Positions 7,310 through 15,654 of a stretch of DNA of 64,000 bases are shown here, in pieces. The notes beneath the pieces were generated by a model, which did not search any database, was not told the DNA's origin, and worked only from the letters and a program-made list of their open reading frames with translations. The position numbers and the translations under genes were made by a program. The first letter of the stretch is position 1, and each line of letters starts with the position of its first letter. The DNA is from Nonomuraea sp. SYSU D8015 (GTDB taxonomy: Bacteria; Actinomycetota; Actinomycetes; Streptosporangiales; Streptosporangiaceae), in the NCBI RefSeq assembly GCF_008065375.1, contig NZ_MU084032.1, forward strand, positions 127,156-191,155, in the 5' to 3' direction.

Positions 7310-9298
7310 GTGCACAAAGATCTCCTGCGGCTCATGCGGGCCGAGCGGTCGGTACGCCGCCACCTGACCGTGACCATGGCCGCGGCCGTGCTGGCGGGGC
7401 TGCTCGTGCTCGTGCAGGCGGAGCTGCTGGCCGGGGTGCTGTCGGGCCGGTTCACCGCCGCCGTCCTGGCCGTGCTGGCGGGGGTCGTGGGCGTGCGGGC
7501 GCTGCTCGCCTGGACGCAGGGCGTCTTCGCCGGGCACACCGCGACCGGGGTCAAGTCGGCGCTGCGCCACCGGCTGCTGGCCCGGCTGCGTGAGCTCGGC
7601 CCCGGGCGGCTGACCGCGCACCGCTCCGGCGAGCTGGTCACCCTGGCCGGGCGCGGGCTCGACGGGCTGGACGCCTATCTGACCGGCTACCTGCCGTCGA
7701 TCGCGGTGGCCGCGGTGGTGCCGCTGGCCGTGCTCGTGCGGTTGTTCGCCGCCGACCTCGCCAGCGCGGTCATCGTGCTGGTCACGTTGCCGCTGATCCC
7801 GATCTTCGGGGCGCTCGTCGGCATGACGACCAAGGTCGTGACCGAGCGCCAATACCGCGCGCTGTCGCGGCTCGGCGGCCACTTCCTGGACGTGGTGCGC
7901 GGCCTGCCCACCCTGCGGGCCTTCGGGCGGGCGCGTTACCAGGCCACCGTCATCCGTCAGGTGGCCGACGCGCACCGCAGCGCCACCATGCGGACGTTGC
8001 GGGTGGCTTTTCTGTCGTCGCTGGTGCTGGAGCTGTGCGCGTCGCTGTCGCTGGCGCTGGTGGCGGTGCCGATCGGGCTGCGGCTGCTCGGGGGGTCGCT
8101 GGATCTGACGACGGCGCTGCTGGTGCTGCTGCTGGCGCCGGAGGCGTACCTGCCGCTGCGGGCCATGGGGACGCGCTTCCACGCCTCCATGGAGGGGGTG
8201 GCGGCCGCCGACGCGGCCTTCGCCGTCCTGGACGACGCGGCCGGCTCCGAGGTACGGTCCGCCGAACCGCGGGCCGCCGCGGAGGTCCGGCCGTCGGGAG
8301 CTCCGGAGATCCGGCTGGAGAACGTCACCGTCCGCTATCCCGGCAGGGACGCCGCCGCGCTGGAGAACGTCACGCTCACGATCCATCCGCGGGAGCGGGT
8401 CGCCCTGGTCGGCGAGAGCGGCGGGGGCAAGAGCACGCTGCTCCACCTGCTCCTCGGCTTCGTCCAGCCTTCGGAGGGCCGGGTGCTGGTCGACGGCATG
8501 GACCTGCGTGAGGCGGATGTGGCGAGCTGGCGGGCGCGGCTGGCGTTCGTGGCCCAGCGGCCACACCTGTTCACGACGTCGGTGGCCGACAACATCCGCC
8601 TGGGGGCTCCCTCCGCCTCTCCGGAGCAGGTACGCCGCGCTGCGGCCGCCGCCCACGCCGACTTCGTGGAGGCGCTCCCCCACGGGTTCGACACCGTGGT
8701 GGGCGAGCGGGGCGCCAACCTGTCCGCCGGCCAGCGGCAGCGCATCGCCCTGGCCCGCGCCTTCTGCCGCCCGGACGCGTCGGTGCTGCTCCTGGACGAG
8801 CCCACGGCCCGCCTGGACGGGCGCAGCGAGGCCGCCGTGGTGGCGGGGACGGCGGAGCTGGCCCACGACCGCACGGCCGTCATCGTCGCGCACCGGCCCG
8901 CCATGATCGACCTGGCGGACCGCGTGATCCGCCTCCATGAGGGCCGCGTCGTCTCCGACACCGCCCTCACCCCGACCGGCATCGCACCATCAGACGGCAC
9001 CACCACGCCCGCCATCACCACCGGCACCGCCACGCCCGGCGTCGCCGGTGACCGCGAGGACGAGGCGCCGGGGCGGGGCCAAGGGGCGGCGGGTCAGGGT
9101 GATCGAATGGAGGACGCCCGGACAGCGGACGCCCGGACGACAGACGCGGACGCCCGGACGGCGGACACGGACGCTCGGACGGCGGACACGGACGCCCGGA
9201 CAGCGGACGCCCGGACAGCGGGCGCGGACGCTCGGACGGCGGATGATCGGGGTGGCGAGGCGGCCGCGGCTTCGCGGGAAAGCGGGGGCAAGCGATGA
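7310..9298 (+). CDS. cydD: CydD-like ABC exporter, half-transporter with repeat tail
   Basis: Start GTG 7310, seven bases after the cydB stop and preceded by AGAGGA; 662 residues. Residues about 1-300 are the six-helix membrane domain. The nucleotide-binding domain has Walker A GESGGGKST, signature LSAGQRQRIALARA (Ala instead of the first Gly) and Walker B SVLLLDEPTARLD. CydDC exports thiols/glutathione and is needed for cytochrome bd assembly. The last roughly 95 residues are a low-complexity tail with DARTAD/TDARTAD units encoded by a DNA tandem repeat, not part of the family fold. It overlaps cydC by four bases. Confidence 0.88.
   Translation: MHKDLLRLMRAERSVRRHLTVTMAAAVLAGLLVLVQAELLAGVLSGRFTAAVLAVLAGVVGVRALLAWTQGVFAGHTATGVKSALRHRLLARLRELGPGRLTAHRSGELVTLAGRGLDGLDAYLTGYLPSIAVAAVVPLAVLVRLFAADLASAVIVLVTLPLIPIFGALVGMTTKVVTERQYRALSRLGGHFLDVVRGLPTLRAFGRARYQATVIRQVADAHRSATMRTLRVAFLSSLVLELCASLSLALVAVPIGLRLLGGSLDLTTALLVLLLAPEAYLPLRAMGTRFHASMEGVAAADAAFAVLDDAAGSEVRSAEPRAAAEVRPSGAPEIRLENVTVRYPGRDAAALENVTLTIHPRERVALVGESGGGKSTLLHLLLGFVQPSEGRVLVDGMDLREADVASWRARLAFVAQRPHLFTTSVADNIRLGAPSASPEQVRRAAAAAHADFVEALPHGFDTVVGERGANLSAGQRQRIALARAFCRPDASVLLLDEPTARLDGRSEAAVVAGTAELAHDRTAVIVAHRPAMIDLADRVIRLHEGRVVSDTALTPTGIAPSDGTTTPAITTGTATPGVAGDREDEAPGRGQGAAGQGDRMEDARTADARTTDADARTADTDARTADTDARTADARTAGADARTADDRGGEAAAASRESGGKR
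9113..9242 (+). repeat. 15/21-nt tandem repeat at the 3' end of cydD
   Basis: Units of 21 nt (GAC-rich, reading DARTADT or DARTADA) and 15 nt (DARTA) are repeated about six times with a few substitutions. All are multiples of three, so the frame is kept and only the C-terminal tail grows. Confidence 0.85.
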
Positions 9299-11259
9299 AC
9301 CGGGTCATGGGGAAGCGGCTGGTATGGGCCGTGCTGGCCGGAGCGGCGGCCGACCTGGCGGGCCTCGGGCTGATCGCAGCGGCGGCCTGGCTGATCACCA
9401 GGGCCGCCCAGCAGCCGCCCCTGGCCGCGTTGAGCGTGGCGATCGTGGCGACCAGGGCATTCGCCACGAGCAAGGGCGTCTTCCGCTACGTGGAACGCCT
9501 CACCGGCCACGACGTGGCACTGCGCGCCCAGGCCGGCACCCGTGAGGACCTCTACCAGGCCCTGATCCCGCCCCAGCGGCCCCGTCACGGCGGTGCCGAC
9601 CTGCTCAGCCGCATGGTGGACGACACCGAGGCCGTACAGGACCTGCTCGTCCGCTGCCTGCTGCCCGCGGCCGCCGCGGCCATCGCCGGACTGGCCGCCG
9701 TCGTCATCGGGCTGACCATCCTGCCGGTCGCGGCGCTCGTGCTGGTGGCCGGGCTGGCCCTGGCCGGGGTGCTGCTGCCCGCCGGCACGGCCGCGGCCGC
9801 CCGCCGCTGGTCGGCGAGGATCGCCCCCGCGCGGGCGGCGCTGGCCGCCCGGGTGGCCGACCTGGTGCACGGCTCCGCCGACCTGGCCGCCTACGGCGCC
9901 GACGACGCGGCCCTGGGCAAGGCGCTGGCCGCCGACGAGGCGCTGGCCGCGCTCGAACGCCGCCAGGCCCGCGTCCACGCCGCCGCCCTGGCCGGGGGCA
10001 CGCTGGTGCAGGGGCTGACGGTCGCGGCCGTCGTCCTGCTCGCCCAGGGGGCCGGGGCGGGCTCTGTCGGCACGGCGGTGCTCGCGCTGACCGCGCTGGT
10101 GGCCTTCGAGCCCGTGCTGCCGCTGGCGGCCGCGGGCGAGCGGATGGCGGGGATCATGGCGGCGCTGCGTCGGCTGCGCGAGGTCCGCGCGGCCACCCCG
10201 GCCGTCACCGAACCCGCCGCCCCCGCACCCCGGCCCGAGGCCCCGCTGACCATCGAGATCGACGATCTGGTGGTACGCCACGCACCCCGCCCCGCCCCAG
10301 AGGGCTCGGCAAGCAGCACAGGATCCGGCAGCGCCCCAGAGGGGTCGGCAAGCGGCACGGGATCCGGCAGCGCCGCAGAAGGCGGCGGTGTGCCAGGCGA
10401 GGGCGTATGGGACGACGCGCCCGACTCGACCTCGTCGGCCGGTGACGGCGGAGCGCCCGGCGCGGCCTCCCCGACCGGGGGCGCACAGGGCGAGGGACTG
10501 CCTGCACCCGGTGGGCGGCCCGCGGTCGACGGTGTACGCCCCGCGGTGGACGATGACCGGCCCGCGGTGGACGGCGGGCGGCCGGCGCTCGACGGGGTGT
10601 CGCTGCGGCTCACTCCCGGGAAGCGGGTGGCGGTCGTCGGCCCGAGCGGGGCGGGCAAGAGCACGTTGCTGGCCGCGTTGATGCGGCTGGTGGAGCCGGA
10701 GTCCGGGCGCATCACGGTCAACGGGGTGGACCTCAGGGAGCTGGACGGCGACGACGTGCGGGCGCTCATGACGGGCCTCACCCAGGACCCGTACATCTTC
10801 CGCGCCACCCTCCGCGACAACCTGCGCCTGGCCGGCCCCGAGGCCGACGACGACACGCTGCGGCGCGCCGTACGGGACGCCAGGCTCGAGGACTGGGTCG
10901 AGCGGACAGGATGGGACACCGAGCTCGGCGAGGACGGCAGGACCGTCTCCGGCGGGCAGCTGCAGCGGCTCGCCCTGGCCAGGGCGCTGCTGTACGACCC
11001 GCCGGTGCTGCTGCTGGACGAGCCCGCCGAGGCGCTCGACGAGGAGACCGCCGACCGCCTCATGAGCGACCTGCTCGACGTGACCAGAGACCGCACCACG
11101 CTGCTCGTGACGCACCGCCTCAAGGGCCTGGAGATGGTCGACGAGGTCGTGGTGCTCGAGGAGGGCCGCGTCGTCCAGCGCGGGCACCACGACGAGCTCG
11201 TCGCCGTGCCCGGCTATTACCGCGACCTGTGGGAGTCCGAGGTCCTGACCCGCAGATAA
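9295..11259 (+). CDS. cydC: CydC-like ABC exporter, half-transporter with long linker insertion
   Basis: 654 residues. The membrane domain covers about 1-300. The nucleotide-binding domain starts at LTIEIDDLVVRHAP, is interrupted by about 95 low-complexity residues, then resumes at ALDGVSLRLTPG with Walker A GPSGAGKST, signature VSGGQLQRLALARA and Walker B VLLLDEPAEALD. The insertion falls between the first beta-strands of the ATPase domain and consists of 13-residue and 7-residue tandem repeats. It partners CydD; both are needed for bd oxidase maturation. ATGA overlap with cydD implies translational coupling. Confidence 0.87.
   Translation: MNRVMGKRLVWAVLAGAAADLAGLGLIAAAAWLITRAAQQPPLAALSVAIVATRAFATSKGVFRYVERLTGHDVALRAQAGTREDLYQALIPPQRPRHGGADLLSRMVDDTEAVQDLLVRCLLPAAAAAIAGLAAVVIGLTILPVAALVLVAGLALAGVLLPAGTAAAARRWSARIAPARAALAARVADLVHGSADLAAYGADDAALGKALAADEALAALERRQARVHAAALAGGTLVQGLTVAAVVLLAQGAGAGSVGTAVLALTALVAFEPVLPLAAAGERMAGIMAALRRLREVRAATPAVTEPAAPAPRPEAPLTIEIDDLVVRHAPRPAPEGSASSTGSGSAPEGSASGTGSGSAAEGGGVPGEGVWDDAPDSTSSAGDGGAPGAASPTGGAQGEGLPAPGGRPAVDGVRPAVDDDRPAVDGGRPALDGVSLRLTPGKRVAVVGPSGAGKSTLLAALMRLVEPESGRITVNGVDLRELDGDDVRALMTGLTQDPYIFRATLRDNLRLAGPEADDDTLRRAVRDARLEDWVERTGWDTELGEDGRTVSGGQLQRLALARALLYDPPVLLLDEPAEALDEETADRLMSDLLDVTRDRTTLLVTHRLKGLEMVDEVVVLEEGRVVQRGHHDELVAVPGYYRDLWESEVLTRR
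10295..10372 (+). repeat. Two 39-nt tandem repeats inside cydC
   Basis: Two copies, starting at 10295 and 10334, encode PEGSASSTGSGSA and PEGSASGTGSGSA, with only a few base differences. They form the first half of the linker inserted in the CydC ATPase domain. Confidence 0.85.
10516..10599 (+). repeat. Four 21-nt tandem repeats inside cydC
   Basis: Units at 10516, 10537, 10558 and 10579 encode RPAVDGV, RPAVDDD, RPAVDGG and RPALDGV. The last is the normal start of the core ATPase strand, so the other three look like upstream duplications of it. Confidence 0.85.
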
Positions 11260-11286
11260 GCCCCCGCCCCGGAGATGGGCATTGTG

Positions 11287-11342
11287 TTGACGTCCCAAAC
11301 AGGTTTGCGATCCAAACCAGTTTGAGGAATCGAGAGGTTTGC
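11287..11342 (+). promoter_or_regulatory. Promoter region with two CAAAC-N2-GTTTG operators
   Basis: TTGACG (11287-11292) is a likely -35. CAAAC-AG-GTTTG (11296-11307) and CAAAC-CA-GTTTG (11313-11324) are palindromes centred 17 bp apart. A single GTTTG half-site lies at 11338-11342, just before the ATG. The winged-helix regulator encoded in this operon (11963) is the likely ligand. Confidence 0.55.
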
Positions 11343-11343
11343 G

Positions 11344-11966
11344 ATGCTTGAGGACGACGAGCGGACGCCCAGCCCGGAGGAGATGCTCCGCGTCATCGAG
11401 GAGCAGCAGTCCGCCGCCGCGAGACACATCTACATCGACCCCCTCGTGCTCTACCTTCCGTGGGTGTGGCATGGCTGCTCGGCTTCACCGCGTACTTCCT
11501 GCACTACGGGCTCGACGGACGGCCGTACGCGCCGATCTCACAAGCACAGGCGCAGATCGTGCTGATGATCGGGCAAATGGTGGCGGGGGCGGTAGCCGCT
11601 TACGGGATCACCCGGATGAACCGGCAGGTCCGCGGAGAGACCCGCGCCAAAGGTGCGATGTATGGCTATGCATGGTTCGCCGGGATAACGCTGGTCGCGA
11701 TCATCGCCATCAGGCTGTCACCCCAGCTGCCGCCGCAGGAGGCCGGGCTGCTCTGGGGAGGCGGGATGTTGACGATCGTGGCGGTGCTCTACATGGTGGG
11801 CGGCGCGATCTGGATCAACTGGCAGATGTTCTTCGTCGGCGTCTGGGTCGCCGCCGTCAACGGGGTGGGCGTGCTGCTCGGCGCCGGCTGGCACGCGCTG
11901 CTGACGGCGGTGCTGCTGGGCGGTGGTTTCATCGTCGCCGGCCTGTGGCTGAGGCGCCGGGCATGA
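11344..11966 (+). pseudogene. Membrane protein of ABC operon, single-base frameshift
   Basis: The first 40 codons (MLEDDERTPSPEEM to LYLPW) are in one frame. The rest (GVAWLLGFTAYFLHYG to LWLRRRA) are in the next frame, with the break in TGGGTG at 11461-11466. One extra G (TGGGGTG) would join them into a 207-residue protein with a soluble N-terminus and about five membrane helices. Either the gene is recently damaged or the base was missed in sequencing. It heads an operon with the regulator and ABC exporter, and its 3' end overlaps the next start (ATGA), so translation into the next gene may be affected. Function is unknown. Confidence 0.75.
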
Positions 11967-12286
11967 CGGCGGAGAAGTCTCTGCCCGAGCTCGACCCGGT
12001 CATCCACGCCCAGGCCAGGCTCCGGGTGGTGGCCGCGCTCAACGTTCTCGGCGAGGGCGACGAGATGGCCTTCGGCTCGCTGAAGGACCTGCTGGGCATG
12101 ACGGCGGGCAACCTGTCGGTCCACCTGACCAAGCTCGAGGAGGCGGACTACATCCGCATCACCAAAACACACAAGGGCCGCACCCCGGTCACGTACGTGG
12201 CGCTCACCACGCGTGGACGGCTGGCCTTCGAGGACTACACCAAGGCGATCCGCGCCTTGCTGGACAACGCTGGGGGCAACGTATGA
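11963..12286 (+). CDS. Winged-helix (MarR/ArsR-like) transcriptional regulator
   Basis: 107 residues. DPVIHAQARLRVVAALNVL, then FGSLKDLLGMTAGNLSVHLTK as the recognition helix region, then the wing THKGRTPVTYVALTTRGR. This is the single-domain winged-helix type that often accompanies ABC exporters. ATGA overlaps join it to the genes on both sides. It probably binds the tandem CAAAC...GTTTG palindromes upstream of the operon and regulates its own expression. Confidence 0.85.
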   Translation: MTAEKSLPELDPVIHAQARLRVVAALNVLGEGDEMAFGSLKDLLGMTAGNLSVHLTKLEEADYIRITKTHKGRTPVTYVALTTRGRLAFEDYTKAIRALLDNAGGNV

Positions 12287-13164
12287 CGATCCTCGCCAGA
12301 GCGATCGAGGTCACCCGCCGCTACGGCGACGTGCTGGCGCTCGACCGCCTCTCGCTCGACATCAAGGCCGGCGAGCTGGTCGGGCTGCTCGGCCCGAACG
12401 GCGCGGGCAAGTCCACCTTGATCAACCTGTTCGTGGGGCTGCGCCGGCCCACGTCCGGCACGGTCGAGCTGCTCGGCGGCTCGCCGCAGGACCCGGCCGT
12501 GCGGCGCGGCATCGGCATGACCCCGCAGGAGACCGGGCTGCCCGAGTCGTTACGCGTCGGCGAGATCGTCGACATCGTGTCGGCACATTTCCCGGAAAAG
12601 GCGGATAAGGGGGAGCTGCTGGAGCGTTTCGGTCTGAGCGACCTGATCAGGCGGCAGGTCGGCGGCCTGTCCGGCGGGCAGCGGCGGCGGCTGGCCGTGG
12701 CGCTGGCGTTCGCGGGCCGGCCGCGGCTGGTCTTCCTCGACGAGCCCACCACGGGCCTGGACGTCGAGGCCAGGCGGGCGCTGTGGGACGGCGTCAGGTC
12801 CTTCCACGAGGACGGCGGCACGGTGCTGCTCACCAGCCACTACCTCGAGGAGATCGAGGCCCTGGCCGAGCGGGTCGTGGTGGTCGGCCACGGCCGCGTG
12901 CTGGCCGACGACACGGTGCGGGCGGTACGCGACATGGTGGGCGTGCGGCGGGTCTCCCTCGTCGCCGAGGACCTGCCCGACCTGCCCGGCGTGCTCGGCT
13001 CCGAGCGTGCGGACGGCCGGGTCAGCCTGGTCACCACCGACCCGGACCGGCTGGTCGTCGAGCTGGTACGCAGCGGCGTGCCGTTCTCCGGCCTGGAGAT
13101 CAGGCCGACCACCCTGGAAGAGGCCTTCCTCGCCATCACCTCGAAGGAGGGCGCACATGTCTAG
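12283..13164 (+). CDS. ABC exporter ATP-binding protein
   Basis: 293 residues. Walker A GPNGAGKST, Q-loop MTPQETG, signature LSGGQRRRLAVALA, Walker B RLVFLDEPTTGLD and switch His in LTSHYLEE are all present. The DrrA/CcmA-like C-terminal extension runs from about 215. It should energise the ABC-2 permease encoded next. A TTA codon lies at 12550-12552. The substrate is unknown; such pairs export drugs, lipids or peptides. Confidence 0.92.
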   Translation: MTILARAIEVTRRYGDVLALDRLSLDIKAGELVGLLGPNGAGKSTLINLFVGLRRPTSGTVELLGGSPQDPAVRRGIGMTPQETGLPESLRVGEIVDIVSAHFPEKADKGELLERFGLSDLIRRQVGGLSGGQRRRLAVALAFAGRPRLVFLDEPTTGLDVEARRALWDGVRSFHEDGGTVLLTSHYLEEIEALAERVVVVGHGRVLADDTVRAVRDMVGVRRVSLVAEDLPDLPGVLGSERADGRVSLVTTDPDRLVVELVRSGVPFSGLEIRPTTLEEAFLAITSKEGAHV

Positions 13165-13897
13165 CCTGGTCCTCGCGCACACCCGCTATCTCATGATCGA
13201 GCAACTCAGGGTGCCCATCGGCCCGCTGGCCGGCGCCCTGTTCCCGGCGATCGCGATGCTGGCGTTCGTGGTGCCGTTCGCGGGCAAGGATCCGGTGGCC
13301 GCGACGGCGGCGACCGGCTCGTTCATGCTCTTCGGCGCGATGTCGAACGCGCTGATCGGGCTCAGCATCTCCGTCTCGCAGGACCGCGAACAGCCGTGGA
13401 ACCCGTACCTGCGCACGCTGCCCGCGGGCCCGTTCCCCCACTTCGCCGGGCGGATCCTGACGGTGCTGGCCGTCATGCTGGTGTCGGTGATCCCGGTGCT
13501 GCTGGTGAGCGCGCAGTTCACCGAGGCGACGATCACGCCGGTCAGGCTTCTGCTCGGGGTGGGCGTGCTGGTGGCCGTCCTGGTCCCGTTCCTGCTGATG
13601 GGCCTGTTCATCGGCTTCACGCTGTCGTCCAAGGCCGCGATCGCGGTCTCGCAGATCGTGTTCTTCCCGCTGGGCATCGTCGGCGGCCTCCTGCTGCCGC
13701 CGCAGTTCATGCCGGACTTCCTCCAGACCCTCTCGCCGTACGCGCCCACCAGGGGCGCGGCGGAGCTGGTCTGGTGGGCCACCATCGGCACCCGGCCGGG
13801 CACCGTGGCGCTGGTGATGCTGGCGGTGTGGACCGTCGTCGTGGCGGCCGCCGCCGTGTGGGCCTACCGCCGTGACGAGGGCCGGCGTTTCTCCTGA
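13157..13897 (+). CDS. ABC-2 type exporter permease
   Basis: 246 residues from ATG 13157, with AAGGAGG at 13144-13150 as ribosome site; it overlaps the ATPase gene by eight bases. Six hydrophobic segments are visible, starting near IGPLAGALFPAIAMLAFVV. The LSPYAPTRGAAELVWW segment before the last helix is typical of ABC-2 permeases. It works with the ATPase at 12283 as a homodimeric exporter. Confidence 0.88.
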   Translation: MSSLVLAHTRYLMIEQLRVPIGPLAGALFPAIAMLAFVVPFAGKDPVAATAATGSFMLFGAMSNALIGLSISVSQDREQPWNPYLRTLPAGPFPHFAGRILTVLAVMLVSVIPVLLVSAQFTEATITPVRLLLGVGVLVAVLVPFLLMGLFIGFTLSSKAAIAVSQIVFFPLGIVGGLLLPPQFMPDFLQTLSPYAPTRGAAELVWWATIGTRPGTVALVMLAVWTVVVAAAAVWAYRRDEGRRFS

Positions 13898-13905
13898 CCG
13901 CGGGG

Positions 13906-13946
13906 GGGTGTGCCGCCGAGTCCGCAGCGATCTCGACGGCACACCC
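13906..13946. terminator. Hairpin between convergent ABC operon and protease gene
   Basis: GGGTGTGCCG (13906-13915) pairs with CGGCACACCC (13937-13946) around a 21-base loop. It has no T-tract, as is usual in actinomycetes. It lies between two convergent stops and could serve both. Confidence 0.6.
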
Positions 13947-13964
13947 GTCAAGGTGGGGGTCCTG

Positions 13965-15212
13965 TTAGTTCTTCTCCACGAGGGTGACGGTCACCTCGTT
14001 GGTCTGCCCGTCCCTCACATATGTGATCTTGACCTCTTGGCCAGGTTTGAAACCTCTGACCTGCCCAACTACATTATCTCCTCCGTCAACCGCCTTGTCA
14101 TTGATCTTGGTGATCAAGTCGCCCTGCTTCAGACCGGCCTTCTCCGCCGGGCTTCCGGCGGTGACCTGCCTGACGAGCGCGCCGGCCACGTCGCCGGTGG
14201 CGTCGGTGACGCTCACGCCGAGGAAGGCGTGGGTGACCTTGCCGGTGCTGATGAGCTGATCGGACACCTGCTTGGCGGTGTTGACGGGGATGGCGAAGCC
14301 GACGCCGCCGCCCGCGGCGTCCGAGGCGATCGCGGTGTTGATGCCGACCACCTCGCCGGCCGCGTTGACCAGCGCGCCGCCGGAGTTGCCCGGGTTGATC
14401 GAGGCGTCGGTCTGGATGGCACCGCCGATCGTGGTGGGCTCGCTCCCCTGGCTCTGCTGCTCCTGGCCCCAGCCGGGCGGCACCTGCTGGCGCGGCTCGC
14501 CGCCGACGGTGAGCGTGCGGTCGAGCGCGCTGACGATGCCCCTCGTGACGGATCCGTCGAGGCCGAGCGGGCTTCCGATGGCCAGCACGTCGTCACCGAC
14601 CTTCAGCAGGTCGCTGTTGCCGAGGGTGGCCTTGGTCAGCCCGGAGACGCCCTCGGCCCGGATGACGGCCAGGTCGGTGGCCGGGTCGGTGCCGACCACG
14701 CTCGCCTTGGCCGTCTTGCCGTCGCTGAACTTGACGGTCATCTGCCCGCCCTGCGCCGCGCCCTCGACCACGTGGTTGTTGGTCAGGATGAGCCCGTCCT
14801 CCGACAGCACCACGCCGGAGCCCTCGCCGGTCTGGCCCTGGATCATCACGACGCTCGGCTGCACCTTCGCCGCCACCTCGGAGACGGTGAGCTCGGTGGA
14901 GGTGGTCTTGAAGGCCGGGCTCGGCGTGCCGGTGTTGGTGTTGGTGTTGGTGGTCACGGAGACCGGGTCCGGCTGGAAGGCGTTGGCGACGACGGCTCCC
15001 ACGACACCTCCGCCGATGGCGGTGGCGGCCAGCGCGAGCCCGGCCACGGCCTTGCTCCCGAAGAAGGCCTGCTTCTTCGGGGGCGCGGGCGGCGGCGGGG
15101 GCGGCTGCTCCATGATGATCGTGTCCCGCCGGGGGAAGCCCCCGGCGGCCGGTGGGGTCGCGCCGAACTGGCTCCACCCGGTGCCCTGCTCGCGAGGCTC
15201 GTTCGCGTCCAT
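13965..15212 (-). CDS. HtrA/DegP-like trypsin-fold serine protease with PDZ domain
   Basis: 415 residues. A cytoplasmic N-terminus with a proline run (EQPPPPPPAPP) leads to one membrane helix (AVAGLALAATAIGGGVVGAVVA) and a Thr/Asn stalk. The protease domain has the full triad: His in LTNNHVVEG, Asp in TDLAVI and Ser in INPGNSGGAL. A PDZ domain covers about 325-415 (AFLGVSVTDA, AEKAGLKQGDLI). It probably degrades or senses misfolded proteins outside the membrane. GGGAG eight bases before the ATG is the ribosome site. Part of the PDZ coding region (about 14024-14110) has strikingly low G+C and rare codons. Confidence 0.92.
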   Translation of the reverse strand: MDANEPREQGTGWSQFGATPPAAGGFPRRDTIIMEQPPPPPPAPPKKQAFFGSKAVAGLALAATAIGGGVVGAVVANAFQPDPVSVTTNTNTNTGTPSPAFKTTSTELTVSEVAAKVQPSVVMIQGQTGEGSGVVLSEDGLILTNNHVVEGAAQGGQMTVKFSDGKTAKASVVGTDPATDLAVIRAEGVSGLTKATLGNSDLLKVGDDVLAIGSPLGLDGSVTRGIVSALDRTLTVGGEPRQQVPPGWGQEQQSQGSEPTTIGGAIQTDASINPGNSGGALVNAAGEVVGINTAIASDAAGGGVGFAIPVNTAKQVSDQLISTGKVTHAFLGVSVTDATGDVAGALVRQVTAGSPAEKAGLKQGDLITKINDKAVDGGDNVVGQVRGFKPGQEVKITYVRDGQTNEVTVTLVEKN

Positions 15213-15392
15213 CTGTCACTCCCTCAAGTCCCGATGGAACTAGGGTCGCAAGTCCCGCGTAAACCCTGGTTAAGCCGGTCATCGGAGCTATGTGAGACGG
15301 TTCACGGGCGCCTTATCGAGGCTGCTCGAGCCGGGTCGGCTCCATGGGTCCCGGCCGGAAATCCGTGCGTGTCGCGCCGCTCGACCGCGGCA

Positions 15393-15623
15393 TCACGCCT
15401 GACGCTTTCCTGCGAGCGCCGACGCGGCGACGGCGCCTAGCATCGCGCCTGCTCCACTTATCACCAGGAGCAGGGGCTTGGCCAGGGCGTGCAGCGCGAG
15501 GGCCACCTGAAACGGTCCGCCGTCAGAGACGGCATACGCCTGCACCTGAAACAGGAAGACGTACAAACCCCAGGCGGTGAGCCCGGTCCCCGCGGCCACG
15601 AACATGAAAGCGATCAGTCGCAT
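15393..15623 (-). CDS. Small two-helix membrane protein of unknown function
   Basis: 76 residues, MRLIAFMFVAAGTGLTAWGL, with a second hydrophobic segment near LLLVISGAGAMLGAVAASALAG, so a small integral membrane protein. A TACCAT hexamer (15632-15637) sits 14-9 bases before the ATG, compatible with a near-leaderless message. It lies between the acyl-CoA synthetase and the protease on the same strand, 180 bases ahead of the protease. No family is recognised. Confidence 0.6.
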   Translation of the reverse strand: MRLIAFMFVAAGTGLTAWGLYVFLFQVQAYAVSDGGPFQVALALHALAKPLLLVISGAGAMLGAVAASALAGKRQA

Positions 15624-15654
15624 GCCGCAGGATGGTAGCGGCGCCTGGGACGGC

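Noticed and set aside
9113..9242. CRISPR-like repeat array
   Set aside because: Units are 15-21 nt, directly abutting, without spacers and in frame with cydD.
9094..11472. Minus-strand frame of nearly 800 codons opposite cydC
   Set aside because: Antisense to a clear ABC transporter; no motifs of its own.
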